64,000 nt of DNA from CAYQJL01 sp964573295 (GTDB lineage Bacteria; Eisenbacteria; RBG-16-71-46; CAIMUX01; WJJG01). The stretch lies in NCBI GenBank assembly GCA_964573295.1, contig CAZNJE010000013.1:22198-86197 (forward strand), read 5' to 3'. Position 1 is the stretch's first letter. Each line of letters starts with the position of its first letter. The notes beneath the pieces were generated by a model, which saw only the letters and a program-made list of their open reading frames with translations, searched no databases and was not told the origin of the DNA. The position numbers and the translations under genes are program-made. This document shows positions 8,365 to 17,476 of the stretch, piece by piece.

Positions 8365-10011
8365 ATGGTGTCCACCCATCTGCCCACCTGTGCGAGCACC
8401 TACGCGTCCGGCGGCGCGACCGCCTATGCATCCACCCGTACGTCCACCCACGGAACGCGCGGGGTCTCGGCCCGCGCGTCCCTTCGAGCCGCTGTCTCCG
8501 CGCACGCGTTTCTTTGGACCACGCTGATGGCCTGCGCGCTGATCAGCCTCGCGCCGGCCTTCGCCCCAGCCTTCGGGCTGGGCTCCGCGCCGGCGCACGC
8601 CGGCGAGATCGCCGACCATCCCGACCAGCTCACCTTCCCCGAGTTGACCTTCACCCCGCCTGAGCCGGCCGATTACCGCCACGAGCTCGACTGTGGCGTC
8701 ACCGCCTACATCGCCGAGAACCATACGGTCCCGACCTTTGAACTCACGATCCTGGCGCGCACCGGATCGATGTACGAGCCGGTGGAGAAGGCCGGCCTGG
8801 CCACGATGACGGGCCACCTCATGCGAAACGGCGGCGCCGGCGAATTGACGGCCAGCGAGTTGGACGAACGGCTCGCCTACCTGGCGGGCACGATCGATGT
8901 CCGGATGCTGGACGACCAGGCCCGCGTCTCGCTGTTCTGTCTATCCAAGGATGTGGACGAGGGGTTGGATTTGCTGCGCAAGGTGCTGCGCGAGCCGCTC
9001 TTCGATCAAGCCATGCTGGAACGTCACCGGACCGACATGCTTGCCGAGCTCGAGCAAGGCAATGCCTCGACGGCGGCCATCGAAGATCGCGAGTGGGCCT
9101 TCTTGCTCTACGGCCACCATCCGTGCACGAACCGCTACCGCCGAACCGCCGCCTCGCTGGAATCGATCACGCGCGAGGATGTCAAGAGCTTCCACGCCCG
9201 TTTCTTCTTCCCTGCCAACTTCGTCGTGGCCGTCTCGGGCGACTTCGAGATTCGCGCTGCCATCGAAAGGCTGGAGAATCTCTTTGCGGACTGGCCGTCG
9301 CCGCGAATCATGATCCCGCCGGTCACCGATCAGGTCGCCGAGCCGGCACCCGGCGTCTACATGATTCCGAAGGCCGACGTGAATCAGTCCCGCGTCCGGA
9401 TCGGGCATCTGGGCGTGACGCGTGACATTCCCGAGCAGTATGCGCTCATGTTGATGAACGAAATCTTGGGCGGCGGCGGCTTCAGCTCGCGCATCACCCG
9501 TCGGGTGCGCTCCGACGAGGGTCTGGCCTACAGCACGGGAAGCCGCTTCGACCGCCCGGTAGATTATCCGGGCACGTTTCGCGCATGGTTGCAGACGAAA
9601 CATGCCACCGCCGCGTTCGGCTCGCGTCTGATCGTCGACGAGATCGAGCGGATCCGCGACGAGCGCTGCTCCGAAGACGCTCTCGAGCTCGCGAAGGCCA
9701 GCTTCATCGGCAACCTGGTCAACCCGTTCAGCAGCAAGAGCAGCATCGTGGAGACCTTCGCCCAGGACGACTTCACCGGCCGGCCCGACGATTACTGGCA
9801 GGACTACCAAGAAAAGATCCAGTCGGTCACGCCCGAGCAGGCGCAGGAGGCCGCCCGGAAGTTCCTGCATCCCGATGAGCTGATCTTCTTGGTGGTGGGA
9901 GACCCCGAGGCCGTCCAGGCAGGGTCGGAGAAGCACCCCGACCGTTTCTCCGACTTCGGGAAGGTCACGGTCATGCCCCTCCGAAACCCGATGACGTTGG
10001 CCTTCGAGTAG
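8365..10011 (+). CDS. M16 family protein, probable non-catalytic partner
   Basis: The 548-residue M16 homologue has a long Thr/Ala-rich leader and a hydrophobic signal segment ending near SAPAHA. Where the zinc motif should be it reads TGHLMRNGGAG, so HxxEH is absent. The glycine-rich substrate-binding loop typical of the partner subunit is present as LGGGGFSSRITRRVR. GAGGGAG precedes the ATG, and only 36 bp separate it from the catalytic gene, so the two are very likely cotranscribed and work as one peptidase, as in the mitochondrial processing-peptidase and PqqL/YmxG families. Confidence 0.9.
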   Translation: MVSTHLPTCASTYASGGATAYASTRTSTHGTRGVSARASLRAAVSAHAFLWTTLMACALISLAPAFAPAFGLGSAPAHAGEIADHPDQLTFPELTFTPPEPADYRHELDCGVTAYIAENHTVPTFELTILARTGSMYEPVEKAGLATMTGHLMRNGGAGELTASELDERLAYLAGTIDVRMLDDQARVSLFCLSKDVDEGLDLLRKVLREPLFDQAMLERHRTDMLAELEQGNASTAAIEDREWAFLLYGHHPCTNRYRRTAASLESITREDVKSFHARFFFPANFVVAVSGDFEIRAAIERLENLFADWPSPRIMIPPVTDQVAEPAPGVYMIPKADVNQSRVRIGHLGVTRDIPEQYALMLMNEILGGGGFSSRITRRVRSDEGLAYSTGSRFDRPVDYPGTFRAWLQTKHATAAFGSRLIVDEIERIRDERCSEDALELAKASFIGNLVNPFSSKSSIVETFAQDDFTGRPDDYWQDYQEKIQSVTPEQAQEAARKFLHPDELIFLVVGDPEAVQAGSEKHPDRFSDFGKVTVMPLRNPMTLAFE

Positions 10012-10265
10012 GCGGCCCCTGGAGGTGAAGTGGACCCGGCAACTCCACCCCAAGGATCTCGAGCAGATCCAGAGGCACCCCAATGCCGTCATCGCGAGCC
10101 GGGCGCGAAGCACAAGCGACCTCTTGGGGATCCCGGTTGTGCCCGTGCCCGTCGTCGCTTTGCGGATTGACCATCTTCCCCAGTGACAGACGCCGAATGG
10201 CTTGTGCCGAACGGTCGGTGCCGAATGGTTCACCGGGAGCCGCCGCATCGTAGCGACGACCGAAT

Positions 10266-11711
10266 CTAGGGCCCGCTGTCCGGCTCACGCCCGGATGAAT
10301 ACCACACGCGGTACCCGGTGGGGTCCACGGTCAGCTCACCTTGCAGCGAGCCCTCCGCCACGGGGTGGAACTGCCCCTCGCGCCATTCGTACCACGCCCG
10401 GGCCGCCAGGCCCGGGGGCAACCGAAACGTAGGGCGCAGATCCGAGAGGTTCACCGCGCAGAGCATCAGCTCGCCTTCCAGCGAACGGGCATAGACCAGA
10501 ATGTCCGGATGCTCTGCGGGAATCCGTTCCAGCGAACCCCGCCGCAGGACGGCGCTGCTCCCGCGTAGCCTCGTGACATCCCTGTACAGATCGAGGTAGT
10601 CCGGATTCCCTTCGGCCCACGCCACCGACCACGGTTCACTCGGCGTCGCCGGGGTGCGGTCGGCGATCTCCTGTCCCATCAGAAGCTGAGGCGTTCCGGG
10701 TACGGTCATCAGGAAGGCGGCATAGCCACGCACATACGGCCAGCGATAGAGCGTGCTCGAGCGCGGGCTGAAGTGATCTTCCAGGTAGATCACGGTCGTC
10801 TGGTTGGGGCCCGGAAGATCGGCGGTGGCACTCAGCGCAAGCCAGAGTTCCTCGGTCAGGCCGGGTTCGGCCATGTCCTCCATCCGGCACTCGTCGAGCC
10901 GCTCCTTGAGCCCAGACGCATAAATGGCGTGAAACCCGAGCTCGAGCGATCGCGGGTCGGCCGACTCGGCCATGAAGACGAGGCTTGGGTAGGTTTCGTG
11001 AAGATTCAAGATGAGCGCTTGCCAGAAGTCGTCCGGGGCGAGGGTGGCCAGCGCGCACCGAAAGCCATCGACGCCGGCCTCGCGTACCCAATGCTTGAGT
11101 GTGCCTTCGAGATACTCGCGCGCCGCGGCGTTGTCGAAGTCGAAATCCGCAATGCCCGTCCAGCGGGCCATCTTGCGCGTCAGGACGCCGGTGGCATCGC
11201 GGCGGAACCAGTCCGCATGCTCGTCGATCCGCACATGATTCACGGCCGCCACCGGCAAGACCACATCCAGCAGCACGCGCAACCCGCGCTCGTGTGCCGC
11301 CGTGACGAAACTCCGTAGCGCGTCCAGGTCCCCGAACTCGTCGGCTACGGCTGCGTGATCCCGAACGGCATAGAGATTCCCCAGTTCCCCGTCCCGCTCG
11401 GGCTCGCCGGTCGGGAAGATCGGGGCCAGCACGAGGTTGGCCACGCCCAGGTCCGAGACGCGATCTAGCGCTTGAGTGGCCCCATCCAGATCACCGCTCG
11501 ATGAGAATGCCCGCAAATGCAGCTCGTAGAGCGTGTGGCCCATGAACCAGTCCAGCCTCCCAGGATCCTGGTTGTGGGCCTCGACCGCACCTTCGGTCTT
11601 ACGATCCCCGCCGCATCCGGCGGTGAGAAGAAGGGCGGCGCCGAACAGGAGGGCGGCCCACACAGGCGGGCGGCGCAAGGCGTCCAGCGGGCAGGTTTCG
11701 TGCTCAATCAT
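10266..11711 (-). CDS. GH13 (alpha-amylase-like) lipoprotein lacking two catalytic Asp residues
   Basis: The 481-residue lipoprotein (lipobox LLLTAGC, Cys33) has a GH13 TIM-barrel layout: YELHLRAFS, LVLAPIFP, LLDVVLPVAAVNH (region I) and FMAES with Glu249 (region III). Region II reads DGFRCAL, so the nucleophile position after Arg-x is Ala220 instead of Asp. Region IV reads EDHF, where Phe314 replaces the transition-state Asp. The protein is probably not a normal glycosidase and may be a binding or scaffold protein. The ATG overlaps the stop of the upstream HflK-like gene by 8 nt, and GGAGAAGGACGAGG precedes it, so it is translationally coupled to the SPFH operon. Confidence 0.8.
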   Translation of the reverse strand: MIEHETCPLDALRRPPVWAALLFGAALLLTAGCGGDRKTEGAVEAHNQDPGRLDWFMGHTLYELHLRAFSSSGDLDGATQALDRVSDLGVANLVLAPIFPTGEPERDGELGNLYAVRDHAAVADEFGDLDALRSFVTAAHERGLRVLLDVVLPVAAVNHVRIDEHADWFRRDATGVLTRKMARWTGIADFDFDNAAAREYLEGTLKHWVREAGVDGFRCALATLAPDDFWQALILNLHETYPSLVFMAESADPRSLELGFHAIYASGLKERLDECRMEDMAEPGLTEELWLALSATADLPGPNQTTVIYLEDHFSPRSSTLYRWPYVRGYAAFLMTVPGTPQLLMGQEIADRTPATPSEPWSVAWAEGNPDYLDLYRDVTRLRGSSAVLRRGSLERIPAEHPDILVYARSLEGELMLCAVNLSDLRPTFRLPPGLAARAWYEWREGQFHPVAEGSLQGELTVDPTGYRVWYSSGREPDSGP

Positions 11712-12669
11712 CCTCGTCCTTCTCCTGGTTTCTAGACGCGGGCTTGGGAGGAGAGATCCGCCGCCGGGGCGGGGAGTCTCCGGCCTTCTCTTGGCTGTCA
11801 CGCAGGTAGTAGATCGACCGTGTCGGATCGGGGTCCAGACGCACGGTGCTGCGCTCGAAGACCTCGCTGAGCGCGTTCAACCACTGTAGATGCCGCGTGA
11901 TCTCGGGCGATCGTCGGTACTCGGCCGCCAAACGCGCGAAGGCGACCGAGTCGCTGCTCGCCCGTTCCCGGGCCTCGGTGGCGTGGGCCTCGGCGGCCGC
12001 GACGCTTGCACGCGCCTCGCCACGCGCGCGCGGGACGACCGCGCCGGCGTACCCGCGGGCGTCCTGGACGATTTCCTGCTTCTGCGAGCGAGCGCTCGCC
12101 ACACGCTGGAAGGCCTCACTCACCGTCTCCGGCGGAGAGACATTCGCCAGTTCCACCGAGATGATGCGCACCCCCAGGTCGAGCCGGTCGGCCACCCGCT
12201 GGACCGAGTCACGCACCGTCTGCCTCAGGAGCGACTGCCCGCCGGTCATGGCGATATCTACGCTGACCGCGGCAAGTTCCCGGCACAGGCTTTCCTGCCC
12301 GATGGCCCGCAACACACGATCGAGCTCCCGCACACCGAATCTCGAACGATCGAGGTCGTAGATATCGTAGCTGGCGATGGCGCTGACCATGACCAGGTTG
12401 GCATCCCCGGTAAGGAGTTCGCGCCCCTCTACGCCTACCTGCAGCTCCAGACCATGGACCTCACTCACTCGCGCCCGCGTGACCCGGTCGATGGGGTAGG
12501 GCAAATGGACATGCACCCCCGGTTCCGCCTGCCGTGCGATGACCCGGCCCCAGCGCAGGACCAGGGCCTCCTCACCGCTGGAGAGGGAGTAGACACCGCT
12601 GGCGAACCACGCGGTCAATGCGGCCCCTACGAGCAGCCCCACGAGCAGCCGGGTGTGATTACGGCGCAT
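11704..12669 (-). CDS. HflK-like SPFH (stomatin/prohibitin) membrane protein
   Basis: The 321-residue protein has one N-terminal membrane anchor (about 7-27) and a periplasmic SPFH domain beginning at VYSLSSGEEALVLRWGRVI. A coiled-coil stretch contains the HflK-like VPRARGEA and EYRRSPEITRHLQWLNALSE segments. HflK and HflC form a large cage that encloses FtsH and restrains its proteolysis. The start overlaps the end of the upstream HflC-like gene by 11 nt, and its stop overlaps the GH13-like gene by 8 nt. It is the third SPFH member of this operon. Confidence 0.85.
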   Translation of the reverse strand: MRRNHTRLLVGLLVGAALTAWFASGVYSLSSGEEALVLRWGRVIARQAEPGVHVHLPYPIDRVTRARVSEVHGLELQVGVEGRELLTGDANLVMVSAIASYDIYDLDRSRFGVRELDRVLRAIGQESLCRELAAVSVDIAMTGGQSLLRQTVRDSVQRVADRLDLGVRIISVELANVSPPETVSEAFQRVASARSQKQEIVQDARGYAGAVVPRARGEARASVAAAEAHATEARERASSDSVAFARLAAEYRRSPEITRHLQWLNALSEVFERSTVRLDPDPTRSIYYLRDSQEKAGDSPPRRRISPPKPASRNQEKDEDD

Positions 12670-13705
12670 GTTGCCGCCCTCCCTTCGCGGCTGGTCCGAA
12701 ACCCTCCGCCGACCCGCGTCCCTCCGCCGACCCGCGTCCCTCCGCCGACCCGCGTCCCTTCGCCGACCCGCGTCCCTTCGCCGACTCGTATCCCTCCACT
12801 GCCCGGGATCCGGACTCCGCGGGCACGTCGCTCTCAGCACCCGGCTGCAGGGCTTCCAGGAGCGGGGAGTTCTCGTCCAGCACGATGGTGGTTTCTTCGT
12901 CGAAGATCTTCTTGTAGGCCTCCAGAGAGCGTACGAAACGATAGAAGGACAGGTCTCCCCGATAGGTGTCGCCGTAGATGCGCATGGCCTCAGCTTCCGC
13001 GGTGCCACGGATGACACCGGCCTCGTGCTCGGCCTCGGCCAAGATGGTCCGGCTGGCCAGATCGGCCTCGGCGCGAATGCGCAGCGCCTCCTCTTCCCCT
13101 TCCGCGGCGTACCTGCGCGCGATGCGGTTTCGTTCGGCGCGCATGCGCTTGTAGAGCGCGGCCTTGTTCTGTTCGGGCAACATGATCTGCTTGACGAACA
13201 CACGCTCGATGTGAATCCCCATGCCCTCGCTGGCATCCCGCAGGGCCGCGGTCAAATCTTCGACCAGCCGGTCGAATGCGAGCTGCCCGGCATCGATATT
13301 GACCAGCGCATCGAGATCGCATTGACCCAGCAGCATGCCCGTGAAAGAGGTCATCAGATCGGTCAACCGCAGTTCCAGGCCCTTCACGTCGCGCACCGTC
13401 TTGATGAAAACGATCGGATCGATGATGCGGTAACAGATCGCCTCCGCCAGAACGACGTTCTTCTTGTCCGCCGTCAAGAATTCCGAAGGCCGCGGTTCGA
13501 TCACCGCGAGACGCGCGTCCAGACGGCGTGGCTGATCGATCGGCGCGGGCAGCTTCCAGTAGAGACCCGGCTGGGTGATAACGCGCACCGGCTTGCCAAA
13601 GCGCTGCACGACAGTGATCTCCCCTTGCTGGGAGACGACCGTGCAGAGGAGCAGTGTCACGCCGGCCAGGACGACCAATGGAATCAGGGATAGACGTTTA
13701 TTCAT
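12659..13705 (-). CDS. HflC-like SPFH membrane protein with repetitive C-terminal tail
   Basis: The 348-residue protein has an N-terminal anchor (about 6-25), an SPFH domain starting near EITVVQRFGKPV, an alanine/glutamate-rich coiled coil (AEADLASRTILAEAEHEAG) and the HflC-type ending LSFYRFVRSLEAYKKIF. After about residue 310 the tail is a low-complexity Gly-Arg-Gly-Ser-Ala-Glu array of five near-identical 6-residue units, which normal HflC lacks. The ATG overlaps the stop of the CDF-SPFH fusion gene by 8 nt, which suggests coupled translation and possibly co-assembly of the SPFH proteins. Confidence 0.88.
   Translation of the reverse strand: MNKRLSLIPLVVLAGVTLLLCTVVSQQGEITVVQRFGKPVRVITQPGLYWKLPAPIDQPRRLDARLAVIEPRPSEFLTADKKNVVLAEAICYRIIDPIVFIKTVRDVKGLELRLTDLMTSFTGMLLGQCDLDALVNIDAGQLAFDRLVEDLTAALRDASEGMGIHIERVFVKQIMLPEQNKAALYKRMRAERNRIARRYAAEGEEEALRIRAEADLASRTILAEAEHEAGVIRGTAEAEAMRIYGDTYRGDLSFYRFVRSLEAYKKIFDEETTIVLDENSPLLEALQPGAESDVPAESGSRAVEGYESAKGRGSAKGRGSAEGRGSAEGRGSAEGFGPAAKGGRQHAP
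12702..12791. repeat. 18-bp tandem repeat, five units, inside the hflC-like gene
   Basis: Five consecutive 18-bp units occupy 12702-12791. Units 1-3 are identical (ending GACCCGCGT), unit 4 has one change and unit 5 several. On the minus strand they encode the repeated hexapeptide GSAEGR/GSAKGR. The 18-bp period keeps the frame, so copy number could vary without disrupting the gene. Confidence 0.92.
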
Positions 13706-15599
13706 AGTCGAGGTTTTCCTCTAGGGACGAAAGAACGATGCGCCGCTGGGTGGCAGCCGGCAAAATGGTGATCCGCTTTCCGGCGAGCACTTCCTCGATC
13801 GCGTCCCAGTGCAGGCGAATACGATGAACATTCTCGTCGATTCCGAAGGCGTGCTGTTGCAAGCGAAACCGGTCGGCTCCGCCCAGGGCAGCCACAACCC
13901 GGGTGATCGAATCGGCCTCGGCCGCCTTGACCAGAGCAACGGCTTGGCCACGGCTGCGGGGCACCAGTTCGTTGCTGTATTCGTGCGCCCGATGGATGAC
14001 CTCGCTCTTTGTCTCCTTGGCGCTCACCACGGCCCGGTACTGTGGTACGACCGGAAGGGGCGGATGGGCTTCGAGCGAGTAGACCTGGTGGATGGCCACG
14101 CCGATGTCCAGTTCGGCCGCCCGCCGTCTCAAGCGAGGCAGCAGAGTGTCCTGAAGCCGCTGGCGATCGGACGTCAGCAAGCCGTCGAGGGGGATGTGCC
14201 GCTGCACGGCATGGACTTCATGGGCGAAGGCGGCCCGGAGGATCTCGACGGGATCCCGGGCTTGGAGCCCAAAGCGCACGGGATCGATGATCCGATAGTA
14301 GCACACCACGCGACTGTCGACGAGATTCTCATCGCCGGTCAGCGTCAGTGCCTCCTCGGGACGTGTGCGGAAGCGCCCCTGTGTATGCATCGCTTCCCAT
14401 AGATTGGCGGAAAGCGAGTCATCCTCGGCATTGAGGTCGGTGCGGAATCCGAGCTCCAGGCGAGAGAGAAGACCGGTACCGATGATCTCGACCGTCCCGA
14501 AGGGCGGCGGCGCGTGAAGGTGCAGGCCGGGGCCGTGCACCGCCACCGCGCGTCCCAGGCCGATCTCGACACCTTCCTCCCAGGGCTGGACGCTGTAGAA
14601 CCCAAGCCCCCCGTAGAGCCCCAGGATCAACACGACCAGTGCGACCAGAACGAGCGGCGCATGACGTCTGATCCACGCGTCCTGGAGAAAGAACGGGGGA
14701 CGGATGCGTGCGATCCGTTCGTTCAAGCGTCGCCCACTCGCCCGCAGGCTTCGTCCGAGCTCGACCGGCCACCGGGGCAAGACGATCGCTCGCACGACGC
14801 GCTGCAGGCGCAGGGGCAGCCGTTCGAAGCCCCGGGCCAGGCTCTGCTGCATCGCCCGCCCCGTCTTCGCCAGCGAGGCGGGCCAGCGGACGCGCAGTTG
14901 GCCAACCGTGCGGATCAAGAGACGGACGGTCATATTGAGGATCGCCAGTCCGATCAAGGCCGTCATCGCGCGTTCGATGTCCAGGCCGAAATAGCCGACC
15001 AGCAACGTGACCCACACCCCGAACGAGGTCAGAAAGTCGGAATGGGTATGCGCCCCTTCGGCTTCGAAGAGCGGAGAATCGTACCGCCGTCCGATGCGCT
15101 TCTTGTAGCCGGCCATGACGAAGGTCACGACCAGCGCGCAGGAGATGCCGACAAACGCGATCACCTGATTCGGGTCGCGGGCCTGGATGAAGCGGTCGGG
15201 CGGATTCTGGACGACGTAGGTCAGAAGTTCCACGGCGCCCACGCCCATGACCCCGGCCACGCCCAGGCATAGGAGCGATTCGGCGAACCGCCCCCAGCTC
15301 TTCGATAGATAACGGTGGTTGACCAGGATCGACAGCAGCACGGTCGCGGTCACACCCAGGTCGCCCACCGAGTGGAACGTATCGGCCAGCAATACCGTGC
15401 TACCGGTCAGACGAGAGAGACCATACAGAAGTACGATCAGCCCGGTGTCGGCGCCGATCGCGAGGAGCGAGGCGCGCACGAGGGCCTTGAAGCGAATGGA
15501 CTCCGTGGACATACGCTGCGGCCCACCGCGCTCGCATGTTTCGGGCTCGTGTGTACCCTGTTTGGCGGTACCGTGCTCGGGTCTGTCAGTTGCAGGCAT
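13698..15599 (-). CDS. Fusion of a CDF metal transporter with an SPFH domain
   Basis: This single 633-residue frame joins two families. Residues about 36-235 are a CDF-type membrane domain with H-x3-D metal sites in TM2 (ADTFHSVGD, His76 and Asp80) and TM5 (GAHTHSD, His184 and Asp188). A basic linker (about 236-310) leads to another membrane helix (314-333) and an HflK-like SPFH domain starting FYSVQPWEEGVEIGLGRAV, with a coiled coil containing NELVPRSRGQAVALVKAAEAD. It heads an operon with HflC-like, HflK-like and GH13-like genes joined by 8-, 11- and 8-nt overlaps. GAGGGGG precedes the chosen ATG; Met30 (15512) is an alternative start. It probably acts in a metal-linked membrane microdomain, which is inference. 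Confidence 0.88.
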   Translation of the reverse strand: MPATDRPEHGTAKQGTHEPETCERGGPQRMSTESIRFKALVRASLLAIGADTGLIVLLYGLSRLTGSTVLLADTFHSVGDLGVTATVLLSILVNHRYLSKSWGRFAESLLCLGVAGVMGVGAVELLTYVVQNPPDRFIQARDPNQVIAFVGISCALVVTFVMAGYKKRIGRRYDSPLFEAEGAHTHSDFLTSFGVWVTLLVGYFGLDIERAMTALIGLAILNMTVRLLIRTVGQLRVRWPASLAKTGRAMQQSLARGFERLPLRLQRVVRAIVLPRWPVELGRSLRASGRRLNERIARIRPPFFLQDAWIRRHAPLVLVALVVLILGLYGGLGFYSVQPWEEGVEIGLGRAVAVHGPGLHLHAPPPFGTVEIIGTGLLSRLELGFRTDLNAEDDSLSANLWEAMHTQGRFRTRPEEALTLTGDENLVDSRVVCYYRIIDPVRFGLQARDPVEILRAAFAHEVHAVQRHIPLDGLLTSDRQRLQDTLLPRLRRRAAELDIGVAIHQVYSLEAHPPLPVVPQYRAVVSAKETKSEVIHRAHEYSNELVPRSRGQAVALVKAAEADSITRVVAALGGADRFRLQQHAFGIDENVHRIRLHWDAIEEVLAGKRITILPAATQRRIVLSSLEENLDYE

Positions 15600-15631
15600 C
15601 CGGCCCCCTCGTGGGTCTCAAAACCACGATA

Positions 15632-15663
15632 CGGGGACCCCGCGCATCGGCGCGGAGCCCCCG
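15632..15663 (-). terminator. Candidate terminator after the alkaline phosphatase gene
   Basis: Two 14-nt arms (15632-15645 and 15650-15663) pair at 12 of 14 positions around a 4-nt loop. On the minus strand the hairpin is followed within a few bases by GGTTTTG. It sits 44 bp past the alkaline phosphatase stop and just before the CDF-SPFH start. Confidence 0.5.
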
Positions 15664-15706
15664 CAAATCAGATCAATGCGTAGGACGATTCCAGCCTAGA
15701 TCGCGC

Positions 15707-17476
15707 TTACTGGAGCACGGTCAGCCGCTTCGTCTCGATGTAACCGTTGACGTCGAGCTTGTACCAGTAGGTACCGCTGGCGCAACGAAGGCCGTTGGCG
15801 TCCGTGCCGTCCCACATCAGCGAGTGGGCGCCGGCCGACATCGTCTGATCGGTCAATGTCCGAACCGTACGACCCTGCACATCGAGAATCTCCAGCGAGG
15901 CGTGCACCTCGTTGGGCAGATCGAACTTGATGTTGGTGGTCGCCCGCACCGGATTCGGCCAGTTGGCGTACAGCAGCCCGCCGGAGCGAACGTCGTCGTT
16001 CGTGCCCGGTTCGAACGGCTCGTCGTCCAGAATCGGCGTCGGCTCGTCAAACAGGGTGAAGATCGCCAGCGCAAGCTCGGTGTTGTCCAGGTAGTTGCCC
16101 ACCACCGGGTCGAGCTCATCCGCGTAGGAAGCCAGGACGTTCGAGCCATAGCCCTTGTAGAAGAACGGAATGGCCTGGTTCGTATGTCCCGCCGAATTGG
16201 TCGGATTCTGCCAGTCGTCCCCGGGAGCACTGTAGAAGTAGAAGCCGGGAACTACGCCAGGGCCGTTGTCGGCGACCGGAGCGAACCAGGTATCGGGGTT
16301 CTCCGGATCGACGCCATCACCCCACAAGAAGCCGGTCTCGTGGTCACCGGTGACCACGACCAGTGTCTCGTTCCAGTTGCTGTGGGTCTCAACCCAGTCG
16401 ACGACCGCCTGGAAGGCGTTGTTCCAGTCATTCTGCTCTTCGATCTGGCGACCCATCAGGCGGGCGTGACCCGCCCAGTCGATGGCGCCACCCTCGATCA
16501 TCAGGGCGAAGCCGTCGGCATCCTGGCCCAGGACGTTCAGTGCACCGCGCGCCATCGTCTCGAGCGTGGGGACATTCGCGATCATCGGATCGTGGTAAGG
16601 GGGGAGGGTGGTGTTGTAGTTGCCGCCGTAGGGCACGCTGTCGCCGCTGCGGTTGAACTGCAGGGTGTGCGAGACCTGGGTCACACCAAAGACCTTCTCA
16701 GCCTGGAGAGAGCCGTCGGCCAGCGCCTCGAAGTCGGCCTTCTCATCCATGAAGGTCCAATCGGTCATGCCGCTGGACAGATCCGTCCACAGATCGTAGC
16801 CGCCAACATACTTCCAGTCACCCGGCGCCTCCGGGTCGCCGGGATCCCATTGGCCGTCGGCGTCGTAGTTCGGGTGACCGCAACCCATCACGACTTCGGC
16901 ATCACTGGCGGCCAGCTCTTGGGCGATTTCGGCGTAGTTGTTGCGGCTCTCGTTGTGGGCGACGAAGGTGGCAGGGGTCGCATGGCTCAGCTGCACACTG
17001 GTAATGACGCCGGTAGCCTTGCCAAGTTCCTCGGCCCGCTCGAAGATGTGGAAAAGCGGCTCGCGCTGGCCCGGACCGTCACCGATGCTCATGCCGATTG
17101 ATCCCTTGTAGGTCTTGACGCCCGCCGACATGGCCGTACCCGCCGCCGCCGAGTCGGTGGCGTAGTTCTGCATGTACCACCAGTCGTTCCAGGCCATGTC
17201 CGGATCATAGCCGTAGATGCCGACGAAACCACCGCCACCGTACGGGGGGGTCTCGCCACCTTCGAGGTACATGTAGTTCGTCATGCCGCAGTAGTTCCAC
17301 GTCGGATCCACCTCGTACTCCATTCGCTCGCCCTGGTAGTAGGCCGTGGCGTCCAAAGTGGACTGGCCCCAACCATCGGAAATCATGATGATCACGTTCT
17401 TGAGCTCGGCCTGGGCGGTTCCCACCGCTAGAACCAGCGCCAGCACGACGAGCAGTCCCTTGATGCTTCCTCGCAT
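15707..17476 (-). CDS. Secreted alkaline phosphatase with C-terminal FlgD-like sorting domain
   Basis: The 589-residue phosphomonoesterase of the PhoA family has a signal peptide ending VGTAQA. Active-site features are the metal Asp in MISDGWGQST, the nucleophile Ser in DSAAAGTAMSAG, metal ligands in EGGAIDWAGHA, and GDHETGF. The last ~85 residues (from NWPNPVRATTN through the terminal Tyr/Lys-rich strands) form an Ig-like FlgD-type sorting domain, also seen in two other secreted proteins here. The gene probably supplies phosphate from organic phosphoesters outside the cell. A strong AAGGAGGAGA precedes the ATG. No Pho box was recognised. Confidence 0.95.
   Translation of the reverse strand: MRGSIKGLLVVLALVLAVGTAQAELKNVIIMISDGWGQSTLDATAYYQGERMEYEVDPTWNYCGMTNYMYLEGGETPPYGGGGFVGIYGYDPDMAWNDWWYMQNYATDSAAAGTAMSAGVKTYKGSIGMSIGDGPGQREPLFHIFERAEELGKATGVITSVQLSHATPATFVAHNESRNNYAEIAQELAASDAEVVMGCGHPNYDADGQWDPGDPEAPGDWKYVGGYDLWTDLSSGMTDWTFMDEKADFEALADGSLQAEKVFGVTQVSHTLQFNRSGDSVPYGGNYNTTLPPYHDPMIANVPTLETMARGALNVLGQDADGFALMIEGGAIDWAGHARLMGRQIEEQNDWNNAFQAVVDWVETHSNWNETLVVVTGDHETGFLWGDGVDPENPDTWFAPVADNGPGVVPGFYFYSAPGDDWQNPTNSAGHTNQAIPFFYKGYGSNVLASYADELDPVVGNYLDNTELALAIFTLFDEPTPILDDEPFEPGTNDDVRSGGLLYANWPNPVRATTNIKFDLPNEVHASLEILDVQGRTVRTLTDQTMSAGAHSLMWDGTDANGLRCASGTYWYKLDVNGYIETKRLTVLQ

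Noticed and set aside
8941..10248. 435-codon minus-strand frame over the second M16 gene
   Set aside because: Shadow of a conserved gene; no ribosome site or family match.
12702..12791. Possible CRISPR array
   Set aside because: Units are contiguous with no spacers and encode a peptide repeat in frame.
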